Assembly (NCBI GenBank): GCA_020058405.1
Contig: JAGVEE010000016.1
Span: forward strand, 1 to 11,170
Direction of reading: 5' to 3'
Origin: Sphingobacteriales bacterium
Lineage (GTDB): Bacteria; Bacteroidota; Bacteroidia; Sphingobacteriales; Sphingobacteriaceae
Length of the DNA stretch: 11,170 nt
Shown here: positions 1 through 6,024 of the stretch, piece by piece
Numbering within the stretch: position 1 is the stretch's first letter
Layout: every line of letters begins with the position of its first letter
Notes under the pieces: model-generated
Told to the model about the DNA's origin: nothing
Seen by the model: only the letters and a program-made list of their open reading frames with translations
Database searches by the model: none
Program-made: the position numbers and the translations under genes

Positions 1-246
1 AATAACATCATTGGGATTACGGTTTATGTAATCGCGTTTTAAATCGAAGTAATCGTTTATAATATAACCAGCGCTGGTGATACAGAGGGTCATCAACAAA
101 ACTAATATAAATTGAAAATCGCTAAGCTGTAATTCTAAACCGAATGAGTTTAGCATGGGGCTTATAAAATATTTACGCAAAAAAACTTGTAGCAAAACAA
201 TGAGTACAAGGTTGCTTATTCTGAAAAGTTTAAAAATGGAACGCAT
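1..246 (-). CDS. UbiA-family prenyltransferase, N-terminal part (cut by window edge)
   Basis: Only the first 82 codons are in the window; the rest lies beyond base 1. UbiA-family enzymes are integral membrane proteins that transfer a prenyl chain from a diphosphate donor to an aromatic or glycerol-phosphate acceptor. Residues 64-72 read NDYFDLKRD, matching the family's first Asp-rich motif NDxxDxxxD, which binds Mg-prenyl diphosphate, and are followed by INRNP. Hydrophobic stretches at about 9-22 and 45-63 fit membrane helices 1 and 2. The ATG overlaps the kdsC stop by one base (TAATG), so the two are probably translationally coupled. Bacteroidota homologues are often labelled geranylgeranylglycerol-phosphate geranylgeranyltransferase, but the acceptor cannot be read from this fragment. 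Family assignment is confident; substrate is unknown. Confidence 0.85.
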   Translation of the reverse strand, partial: MRSIFKLFRISNLVLIVLLQVFLRKYFISPMLNSFGLELQLSDFQFILVLLMTLCITSAGYIINDYFDLKRDYINRNPNDVI

Positions 247-773
247 TAGGTAGATCTTGTTAATATACTGTATTCATTATTCCAGTTGTCTCTGGCTTTC
301 ATAACTTTTTCTATGACATCTCGCACGCAGCCTTCCCCTCCTTTTTTATCAGAAATATAATGAGAAATTTGTTTTAATTCCGAAACGGCATCCGCTGGAG
401 CGGTAGCAATATTTGCTTTTAACATTACATCGGTATCCGGAATATCATCACCCATATACAAAACCTGCTCCCAAGTTTTGTGATGCTTTTTTAAAAGTTC
501 TTCTATAAGTTCTACTTTATTTTTGGCGCCGATGTGTATTTCATGCACACCTAGTTTTTCTAATCGTCCTACAACGGTTTGAGAATTACCGCCGGAAATG
601 ACCATGAGTGTATAGCCTACTTTTGCAGCTAGCTGCATAGCATACCCATCTCTAATAAACATTTTACGTAATTGCTCACCACTTTCGGTTACTAAAACCG
701 AACCATCAGTAAGTACCCCATCGAGGTCGAGAATTATGGTATCTATGTTTTTTAGACGAGTGATGTACGACAT
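246..773 (-). CDS. kdsC: 3-deoxy-D-manno-octulosonate 8-phosphate phosphatase (HAD family)
   Basis: This cytoplasmic enzyme hydrolyses Kdo-8-phosphate to Kdo, the sugar linking lipid A to the lipopolysaccharide core. At 175 aa it has the usual length of a stand-alone, capless, C1-type HAD phosphatase. Visible motifs are DLDGVLTDG (16-24; D16 nucleophile, D18 acid/base), Ser60 in VISGG (motif II), the lysine region GAKNK (82-86; motif III) and MGDDIPD (107-113; motif IV, Mg-binding Asp). The C-terminal GGEGCVRDVIE (145-155) matches the glycine-rich tail typical of KdsC. The gene starts 42 bases after iscX and its stop overlaps the UbiA-family start by one base. A weak -7-like element (TATCTTCG, 797-804 on the minus strand) could give it its own transcript. 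A related nucleotide-sugar phosphatase role is less likely. Confidence 0.92.
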   Translation of the reverse strand: MSYITRLKNIDTIILDLDGVLTDGSVLVTESGEQLRKMFIRDGYAMQLAAKVGYTLMVISGGNSQTVVGRLEKLGVHEIHIGAKNKVELIEELLKKHHKTWEQVLYMGDDIPDTDVMLKANIATAPADAVSELKQISHYISDKKGGEGCVRDVIEKVMKARDNWNNEYSILTRST

Positions 774-815
774 AACGTTGGCTTAAAATCTAAAAACGAA
801 GATAGGGATTTAATC

Positions 816-1055
816 TTATTTCTGATTGTCGCGCCACTCGTATACCCAAGCAGATTGTATCATTTCTAAATAAGATTCATTGCATTCTTCTTTTGTACCC
901 ACAAAATTGGGTAAGGTTAATACCCATTCTAATAAATCGGTAAAACGAATGCGATATATTTGAGCCTCGCCAAAATCGTCGCCAAACTTTTCATACAATG
1001 CTATTGCAATGTCTTCTGTATCTTTCCAACCAAAGGTTAATGCGAAACGTTCCAT
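816..1055 (-). CDS. iscX: Fe-S cluster assembly protein IscX
   Basis: IscX is a small acidic protein that binds iron and the cysteine desulfurase IscS and tunes Fe-S cluster assembly. The 79-aa product matches the family along its whole length: WKDTEDIAIALYEKF (10-24) corresponds to the WxDxxxIxxALY start, RIRFTDLLEWV (35-45) to the VRFTDxxxW core, and NESYLEMIQSAWVYEW (59-74) to the C-terminal helix. It is about 13 residues longer than the E. coli protein (66 aa), with extra residues before the first helix, in the middle loop and at the end. It lies 83 bases downstream of an ISC-type ferredoxin, the same order (fdx then iscX) as at the end of proteobacterial isc operons, but no iscS, iscU, hscA or hscB is in the window. 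No promoter is evident upstream, so co-transcription with the ferredoxin is likely. Confidence 0.88.
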   Translation of the reverse strand: MERFALTFGWKDTEDIAIALYEKFGDDFGEAQIYRIRFTDLLEWVLTLPNFVGTKEECNESYLEMIQSAWVYEWRDNQK

Positions 1056-1059
1056 ATTT

Positions 1060-1094
1060 TGAATTGTGAATTGTGAGTTGTGAATTGTGAATTA
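1060..1094. repeat. Heptamer tandem array, word TGAATTG, five copies
   Basis: Five abutting 7-base units: TGAATTG at 1060, 1067 and 1081, TGAGTTG at 1074 and TGAATTA at 1088. The array fills the space just upstream of the iscX start. The same word forms a second array at 4781-4801, and both end in TGAATTAAG. In the sense of the surrounding genes the units read CAATTCA. Confidence 0.9.
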
Positions 1095-1111
1095 AGCAAG
1101 CCCTTCCTTAT

Positions 1112-1143
1112 TAGCACACTAGCATACTATCACACTATCTAGT
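1112..1143. repeat. Octamer tandem array, word TAKCAYAC
   Basis: Three units with an exact 8-base period, TAGCACAC (1112), TAGCATAC (1120) and TATCACAC (1128), followed by a degenerate unit TATCTAGT (1136-1143). The last unit contains the ferredoxin stop codon (1139-1141). It is separated by 17 bases from the TGAATTG heptamer array, so two different words share the same fdx-iscX gap. Confidence 0.75.
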
Positions 1144-1471
1144 GTCCCATGAAGCCCGACTGATCTGGTATAAATACTTCTAAATTTCCGTTTTCTATTA
1201 TACATTGGCAACCGAGGCGCGAGTTAATGCGTGGGTTTACCGCTCTGTCAATAAAATCTTCTTCTTTATCTGATATTTCTTGAATATTGTCCATGCCATT
1301 TACTACATATATATGGCAAGTACTGCATCCGCATACTCCACCGCAATTATGTTGTAAATCGATACCATTTTCTAGGCAAACATCTAATACCGACTCGCCT
1401 ACGGCAATGGGTAACTCGATGGATTCGTGGTCTTTTTCTTCGAAATTTATTATGACTTTAAATATTTCCAT
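1139..1471 (-). CDS. fdx: [2Fe-2S] ferredoxin, ISC/adrenodoxin type
   Basis: This is a small soluble electron carrier; ISC-type ferredoxins supply electrons for Fe-S cluster assembly and related reactions. The 110-aa product has the adrenodoxin-type cluster pattern: Cys43-x5-Cys49-x2-Cys52-x35-Cys88, in the contexts NCGGVCGCSTC and LGCQC. That spacing matches E. coli Fdx and differs from plant-type ferredoxin (x4-x2). Extra cysteines at 32, 47 and 90 are not expected cluster ligands. The N-terminal beta-strands and the C-terminal VFIPDQ strand fit the fold. The gene is followed by iscX, supporting an ISC role. It is preceded by a likely promoter, so it probably begins a new transcript fdx-iscX-kdsC-ubiA. 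The last codons and the stop run into an octamer repeat. The symbol fdx is by type and neighbour. Confidence 0.92.
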   Translation of the reverse strand: MEIFKVIINFEEKDHESIELPIAVGESVLDVCLENGIDLQHNCGGVCGCSTCHIYVVNGMDNIQEISDKEEDFIDRAVNPRINSRLGCQCIIENGNLEVFIPDQSGFMGH

Positions 1472-1506
1472 GTGTTCAATTAAATCTCCCTGATCTTAAT
1501 TCGTTG

Positions 1507-1536
1507 CAAAACTAACAATTTTTGGCTCTTAAGAAA
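1507..1536 (-). promoter_or_regulatory. Probable Bacteroidota-type promoter for the ferredoxin gene
   Basis: On the minus strand TAGTTTTG (1514-1507) is a full match to the Bacteroidota -7 consensus TAnnTTTG. An upstream TTTC (1536-1533), 18 bases away, is one base off the -33 TTTG element. The -7 box lies about 35 bases before the ferredoxin ATG, which is reasonable for a short leader. Match by eye only. Confidence 0.45.
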
Positions 1537-1569
1537 CTTTCTAAATAAGAAGTTTAAGAAAAAAATGTT

Positions 1570-2337
1570 TTAAGAATTTTGATTTTTTTCGATTTCGGCA
1601 GATATCTGCATATACAGGCTGTGGTATAAAGGCTGCTCCTGCAAGGCTTCTAGGTGTTTTTGCATCGTAATTAGGTCGTGACGCTTTGCCGGACCAGTTT
1701 GAGCATCCTGCGGACTTATGTGCTGTACTTTTTTGGCTGTTTCTAGTATTAGAGGCACTAAATGCTCAAAGGAGAGTTGATGTTTACTCAGTAAATTATG
1801 GGCAACACTGTACATGTAATTGCTAAAATTGCATGCAAATACGGCTGCAATGTGTAAATGCAAACGTTGCTCGGAATTAGCAGCATTGTACTGCCCTCCA
1901 ATTTGTGCCACAAACTGCTTCAAACTGTTTTCTAAACTACTCTCACTCGCTTCAACAAAAAAGGGAATGTTTTGTAATTCTTGTTCGCGTGTTTTAGAAA
2001 AGGTTTGTAAAGGATACAATACTCCATACGCATGCTCATCAGCATAAACAGCATTTATATTAACAGAACCTGCAGTATGTACCACTGGGCAAGGGAAGTT
2101 TTTTATTTGCTCATTTATACTCGGCAAGGCATCATCACTTACAGATACAATTAACAAATCGATGTTTGTATCTAAATCGAAACTGTTTTCTACAGCCTTG
2201 GCATTGCATAGTGCAGCAAGGCTTTCTGCATTTTGTAAATTTTTAGAGTATATATTGATGATGTGAATGCCTGCCGACTTACTTGCTTTTGCAAGATGTG
2301 TAGCCACATTTCCCGAACCAACAAATGATACTCGCAT
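1570..2337 (-). CDS. Rossmann-fold protein with C-terminal DUF2520 domain
   Basis: The 255-aa product resembles small NAD(P)-dependent dehydrogenases of the pyrroline-5-carboxylate reductase/ketopantoate reductase type; its substrate is not known. Residues 1-16 form a beta-strand followed by the dinucleotide-binding loop GSGNVATHLA (7-16), and IDLLIVSVSDDAL (about 59-71) fits a later Rossmann strand. The C-terminal half, from about 130 on, is helical and carries LHIAAVFACNFSNYMYSVA-like and QTGPAKRHD segments typical of DUF2520 proteins, where TGPAxRxD is a conserved patch. The ATG lies 6 bases after the ccmF stop, so the two are almost certainly co-transcribed. From memory, this family is frequently near kdsC in Bacteroidota; here fdx and iscX lie between. 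The DUF2520 label is by recognition; function is open. Confidence 0.85.
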   Translation of the reverse strand: MRVSFVGSGNVATHLAKASKSAGIHIINIYSKNLQNAESLAALCNAKAVENSFDLDTNIDLLIVSVSDDALPSINEQIKNFPCPVVHTAGSVNINAVYADEHAYGVLYPLQTFSKTREQELQNIPFFVEASESSLENSLKQFVAQIGGQYNAANSEQRLHLHIAAVFACNFSNYMYSVAHNLLSKHQLSFEHLVPLILETAKKVQHISPQDAQTGPAKRHDLITMQKHLEALQEQPLYHSLYMQISAEIEKNQNS

Positions 2338-2343
2338 GTGTGT

Positions 2344-4776
2344 TTAGCTTTTAGTTGCTTTCATTTCTTGCAAGCGACGAACAATGGCTAATAAGAACCC
2401 GATAACCATAATGATTGTTCCACCCCAAAGTAAATTGATGAATGGAAAAACGATGGCTTTCATAATTACATAATCGCGCAATTCATCTTTCTTCTTGTAA
2501 TACACAATTTCTACTTTACCAGCTTTAGGATCTATTTTTGCAAACCTAAACTTCATACCAAATTCGTCGATGGTTTTAGGCAAATCAAAAGGAATATTAT
2601 TTTTGATGATGTACACCGGTTCGGCTATTAAACTTTTATCAGCTTTCGTAACTTCTACAATTGCAGCAACTGCAATGTCGTTCTGATTTAAAGTTAAATC
2701 TTTTACGGGTACATTATTTTTTAAACTCAATAGTTTTATTAAATATCCATCTAAACGGATGGCATCCGAAATGGCCAATGTTAACGTTTTAGGTTCTTTG
2801 TAATTTTCATCATCGCTATGCCCTTCATGCTCTTCGTGCTCTTCTTCTTTAAGCGGCACCGAGCTTACATGTGTGTACACATCATGTGTAATATAATGGC
2901 GAGTATCTGGCGAAGCTATTAAGCCCATCTTAGGGTTAACTTGTGCATTAGGGTATAAAGTAAATTCGTTTACTACTGCTCCTTTTTCATCGAGCTCTTT
3001 ATAATTTACTTCGTAATAGGTATTTGGTGCAACGGTAGTATCGCCTATATACGTAACGAGATAATTGCTCATTTTAGTTGGCTCGTCTTTCCAAAGCAAA
3101 ATATTTTCGCGGGTGTTTTTTTCGTTGAATTCTTTACCGTAAGAAAAACCAGTATTGTTTATTGAAATTACTTCGCTTTTTGATGCTGCAATTAGAGCGC
3201 CCAATAAAATAAAGCCAAAGCCAATATGAGCTAATGCCGAACCTGCTAATTTTATTTTACCTTTAAAAGCATCAGTTAATATTCTGATGTTTGCTAAAAT
3301 GGTAAAGAGCGATGCAAAAATTAACATCATAAATGGTGCATTTCTATAAAACTCTCCGTAGTAAGAAATAACTGCAGTGAATATAAAAGATAGTATAATG
3401 GCTACTAATACATTCGAAATTAATTTTTTACCATCGGTTTTTTTGTACTTCATAAATTGTGCAAAACCAGATATCAATAAAATTAAAATAGCGATAGGAA
3501 TTTGCCATTTATTGTAATGATCAATTACATCAGTTGGAGGCGCTACATTGGTGCCAAACACTGTATTTATTACCGGTATAGAGGTAGTAAGTATTACTTG
3601 GAAACAAGAAACCCCTAGCATAATGGCTCCAATAAACAACCAAAACTCACGTGAGTAAGTTGCTTCGTCTTTTTTGGTAATTGGGAAATGTTTCCAATTT
3701 TTCACCATCAACCAAACACCTAATACTAGAAATACTAAAATGTAAATAATGAGTTGGCCCGACATTCCTAAATCTGTAAATGCATGTACAGATGCATTTC
3801 CTAAAATTCCGCTACGTGTTAAAAACGAAGCGTACAATACCAACACATAACTTATAAAAACTAAAAAGAGTGCGGTGAAATAAGAATGGCCTGAATGTTT
3901 GTAAGCCAATATAACATGCACTGCTGCAATAAGTGTTAACCAAGGAATAAGTGATGCATTTTCTACTGGATCCCAAGCCCAAAATCCTCCGAAGTTTAAG
4001 GCTTCATACGCCCAAAAAGAACCCATGATAATGCCAGTTCCTAAAACCATAACTGCAAACAGCGACCATGGTAAAGCAGGTTTCATCCATCCATCAAAAT
4101 CTTTACGCCAAATGCCTGCAATAGCAAATGCAAATGGAACCACCATGGAAGCAAAACCTAAGAATAAAGTTGGCGGATGTATTACCATCCAATAGTTTTG
4201 TAATAATGGATTTAAGCCATTACCATCTTGTATAAGCGAAAGATAATCGGCACGCTGAAAAATTGGTGCTTGCAAAGCTTCTCTTAATAAAATAAAGGGT
4301 GAACTACCAATTCCTTGTCCGAAAATATTTACCCCTAACAACATAGAAGTTATAAATACTTGCGATAAAAGAATGATACTTAAAACGGGTGCTTCCCATT
4401 TACCACCTTTGCGTAATACGAACCACATTAACACCATTTGCCAAAAAGCCCAAAGTAAAAAGCTCCCTTCTTGGCCTTCCCAAAAACAAGATATTACGTA
4501 TTCTGTAGGTAATGATTTTGAGGAATGTGCCCAAGCATAATGATACTCGAACAAATGATTACCAATAATGTAGGCTAAACTTACAATAATGCCGATAATG
4601 GCAAAGCTGTGTATGTAAAACGAAGCACGTGCTAGTTTCTTCCAAGAATCATCGGATTTTTGTTGTGCAAAAAAGTAAGCGATGCTCGAATAAAGTGCGG
4701 TAACAAATGAAATGATTACAAAAAATTGGCCCAATTTACCGGGCCACAAGTTCTCTCCAAGGTATTGTATATCCAT
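2344..4776 (-). CDS. ccmF: Cytochrome c maturation protein CcmF (heme lyase subunit)
   Basis: CcmF is a large inner-membrane protein that takes heme from holo-CcmE and, with CcmH-type partners, attaches it to apocytochrome c. The 810-aa product has many membrane segments. The conserved HPPTLFLGFAS block is at 200-210. The tryptophan-rich WWD heme-handling motif spans about 255-280, including FGGFWAWDPVENASLIPWL. HAFTDLG (331-337) carries a likely heme-ligand His, and a further His517 is in a later helix. A long soluble segment (about 535-770) precedes the final helix (775-798), as in Bacteroidota CcmF. This segment contains an acidic His-rich stretch (645-659). The gene begins 22 bases after ccmE, a gap filled by a heptamer array, and is followed within 6 bases by the DUF2520 gene. 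No ccmA, B, C, G or H is in the window. Confidence 0.93.
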   Translation of the reverse strand: MDIQYLGENLWPGKLGQFFVIISFVTALYSSIAYFFAQQKSDDSWKKLARASFYIHSFAIIGIIVSLAYIIGNHLFEYHYAWAHSSKSLPTEYVISCFWEGQEGSFLLWAFWQMVLMWFVLRKGGKWEAPVLSIILLSQVFITSMLLGVNIFGQGIGSSPFILLREALQAPIFQRADYLSLIQDGNGLNPLLQNYWMVIHPPTLFLGFASMVVPFAFAIAGIWRKDFDGWMKPALPWSLFAVMVLGTGIIMGSFWAYEALNFGGFWAWDPVENASLIPWLTLIAAVHVILAYKHSGHSYFTALFLVFISYVLVLYASFLTRSGILGNASVHAFTDLGMSGQLIIYILVFLVLGVWLMVKNWKHFPITKKDEATYSREFWLFIGAIMLGVSCFQVILTTSIPVINTVFGTNVAPPTDVIDHYNKWQIPIAILILLISGFAQFMKYKKTDGKKLISNVLVAIILSFIFTAVISYYGEFYRNAPFMMLIFASLFTILANIRILTDAFKGKIKLAGSALAHIGFGFILLGALIAASKSEVISINNTGFSYGKEFNEKNTRENILLWKDEPTKMSNYLVTYIGDTTVAPNTYYEVNYKELDEKGAVVNEFTLYPNAQVNPKMGLIASPDTRHYITHDVYTHVSSVPLKEEEHEEHEGHSDDENYKEPKTLTLAISDAIRLDGYLIKLLSLKNNVPVKDLTLNQNDIAVAAIVEVTKADKSLIAEPVYIIKNNIPFDLPKTIDEFGMKFRFAKIDPKAGKVEIVYYKKKDELRDYVIMKAIVFPFINLLWGGTIIMVIGFLLAIVRRLQEMKATKS

Positions 4777-4780
4777 TAAA

Positions 4781-4801
4781 TGAATTGTGAATTGTGAATT
4801 A
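4781..4801. repeat. Heptamer tandem array, word TGAATTG, three copies
   Basis: Units TGAATTG (4781), TGAATTG (4788) and TGAATTA (4795) with an exact 7-base period. The array occupies nearly the whole ccmE-ccmF gap, and its last unit contains the ccmE stop codon (4799-4801). The word and its terminal variant are the same as at 1060-1094. Confidence 0.85.
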
Positions 4802-5197
4802 AGATGCTTTGAATTCTTTTGTTTCTACCTTGTCGTTGGTATATTTTGATGGGCATTTCATCAAGATTTTATCCGCATGAAATTGGTCGCCTTGCATTTT
4901 ACCAGTAATAACAACTTGCTCCGAACGTTCGAAATCTTGAGGTTTAGTACCGTTGAATACAATTTTGCATTCTTCACCTTTATTGTCAACTAAATAAAAA
5001 GAAAAGTAATTAGCATCTTTAACAGGGTCGTAAACAAGTTCTTTCTCTTTTACTAGCTTCCCAACTACGTGTATTTCGCTTCCATCTTCCTTGGCTTGGG
5101 CAAAATCGCCGTAAGTGCTAGAATCTGCAAAAGTGCTTACAATAGCTCCAATGGCTACTGCAATTATAACGAGTAAAACAATGTGACTCTTTTTCAT
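4799..5197 (-). CDS. ccmE: Cytochrome c maturation heme chaperone CcmE, CxxxY type
   Basis: CcmE is a membrane-anchored periplasmic chaperone that carries heme to CcmF. I place the start at the ATG at 5197, giving 132 aa: a short positively charged start (MKK), one membrane anchor (about 6-24), then the OB-fold beta-barrel with VVGKLVKEKEL (44-54), YFSFYLVDNKGE (64-75), VVITGKMQGDQFHADKIL (95-112) and the heme motif. Here the motif is MKCPSKY: Cys115-xxx-Tyr119 replaces the usual HxxxY, so Cys stands where the covalent heme-binding His normally is. CxxxY CcmE proteins are known from archaea and some Desulfovibrio. An upstream in-frame ATG (5380) would add 61 residues, but these translate an octamer repeat and overlap the 3' end of the preceding gene, so I reject it. 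ccmF follows directly, supporting the assignment. Confidence 0.92.
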   Translation of the reverse strand: MKKSHIVLLVIIAVAIGAIVSTFADSSTYGDFAQAKEDGSEIHVVGKLVKEKELVYDPVKDANYFSFYLVDNKGEECKIVFNGTKPQDFERSEQVVITGKMQGDQFHADKILMKCPSKYTNDKVETKEFKAS

Positions 5198-5251
5198 TCG
5201 AATTGATGTTTGATTAATAACCCAAATGTGTGCTTTTGGTTTATAATATGG

Positions 5252-5283
5252 CAAATTTAAGGAAATAATATCGAATAGTCGAA
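5252..5283 (-). promoter_or_regulatory. Possible Bacteroidota-type promoter for ccmEF
   Basis: Minus-strand TAAATTTG (5259-5252) is a full match to TAnnTTTG and lies about 54 bases before the chosen ccmE ATG. The best -33 candidate is TTCG (5283-5280), 20 bases further up, a poor match that falls inside the octamer array. If real, it makes ccmE-ccmF-DUF2520 a separate transcript from the upstream membrane-protein gene. Judged by eye. Confidence 0.4.
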
Positions 5284-5374
5284 ATATCGAAAGGTCGAAT
5301 AGTCGAATTTTCGAAAGGTCGAAGTTTCGAATATTCGAATATTCTACATTTCGAATTTTCGGCCTTTCGTTCTT
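5271..5374. repeat. Octamer tandem array A, word TCGAANNN, about 13 units
   Basis: Nine units from 5271 to 5342 all begin TCGAA with an exact 8-base period; the last three bases vary (TAG, ATA, AGG, TAG, TTT, AGG, GTT, TAT, TAT). Four more degenerate units follow in the same register (TCTACATT, TCGAATTT, TCGGCCTT, TCGTTCTT) to 5374. A higher-order 24-base repeat is visible: 5271-5294 and 5295-5318 differ only in the middle unit. The array covers the last codons and stop of the membrane-protein gene (5344-5346) and the region upstream of ccmE. Confidence 0.93.
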
Positions 5375-6006
5375 AAACAATATAAATGCGCAAACAACAC
5401 CGCTGGCACTATAAAACTCGGCAACCAGGAAAATGGAAAATACATTACCGCCACATTTGGTTGCTCAAAGGCTTGGAATTGCAAAGGGGTTTGCGCAGAG
5501 CCAATGGCATTAATTACGATGTTTAAAAGCAAGCCTAAACAAATAAAATTCCAGATTTTATATACTCGTGAAGAAATCCAATGTTTACGGAAATAGGCGA
5601 AGCCAATAAAAAAGGCCGTGAGTCCACTTAGTATATCGAAATTAACTCCTTCAAATGTCATTAATTTAGGTACCAAGCCCTGAGTATACCAAGTGAAGAT
5701 GGCAATTTCTACAGGTATTCGCACAACATGGAAATAAGTTAAGCGCTCTGCATCAAATTTATTTTCTACACTTTTCCATTTAAAGAAAATCATATAAAAA
5801 ATAAATAAAAAAGTAGGGAACACTGCGAAAATAAAACGCGGTGGAACGGTATCTGTAACCGTATAAAAACCATTAAAAGCTAGTAACCCTTGCAAGGCTA
5901 CCCAAACAAATACGGCTAACATAATTTTCACTCGATACGCAGGTTTAACTGCCCAAGCGAAAAGCATGAAAGTGAGTGCGGTAGTAAGGACGAAAAAAAT
6001 GGTCAT
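5344..6006 (-). CDS. Conserved multi-pass membrane protein, unknown function
   Basis: I do not recognise a named family. The 220-aa product is very hydrophobic, with about six or seven probable membrane helices (roughly 2-19, 27-46, 57-75, 94-111, 125-139, 151-170, 186-208). Distinctive stretches likely to be conserved are FHVVRIPVEI (92-101), PKLMTFEGVNFDILSGLTA (113-131) and FEQPNVAVMYFPFSWLPSF (180-198). I recall similar uncharacterised proteins in Bacteroidota, but with no assigned role. The gene lies between the ABC exporter (96 bases upstream) and ccmE (146 bases downstream), with TCGAA octamer arrays at both ends. Its last nine codons (TKGRKFEM plus the stop) are made from array A sequence, so the tail may have been replaced by repeat growth. 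A link to heme or the exporter would be only positional inference. Confidence 0.8.
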   Translation of the reverse strand: MTIFFVLTTALTFMLFAWAVKPAYRVKIMLAVFVWVALQGLLAFNGFYTVTDTVPPRFIFAVFPTFLFIFYMIFFKWKSVENKFDAERLTYFHVVRIPVEIAIFTWYTQGLVPKLMTFEGVNFDILSGLTAFFIGFAYFRKHWISSRVYKIWNFICLGLLLNIVINAIGSAQTPLQFQAFEQPNVAVMYFPFSWLPSFIVPAVLFAHLYCLRTKGRKFEM

Positions 6007-6024
6007 ATGCTAATTATTGAACTA

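Noticed and set aside
1287..1493. Plus-strand open frame opposite the ferredoxin
   Set aside because: It is the antisense shadow of a clear ferredoxin gene and shows no domain or start signal of its own.
1533..1562. Terminator hairpin after the DUF2520 gene
   Set aside because: The candidate stem (CTTAAACTT with AAG..TTTCTTAAG) is AT-rich with a 3-base bulge and no T-tract follows, so it is not convincing.
1820..2047. Plus-strand open frame opposite the DUF2520 gene
   Set aside because: Cys-rich appearance is a by-product of the antisense frame; the minus-strand gene is well supported.
4799..5197. CcmE as a pseudogene because the His is missing
   Set aside because: The frame is complete and CxxxY CcmE proteins are known, so the substitution is better read as a natural variant.
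5198..5380. 61-residue N-terminal extension of CcmE from the ATG at 5380
   Set aside because: It is translated from octamer array A, giving an artificial period of eight residues, and it overlaps the 3' end of the upstream gene. The ATG at 5197 gives a normal anchor and the usual CcmE length.
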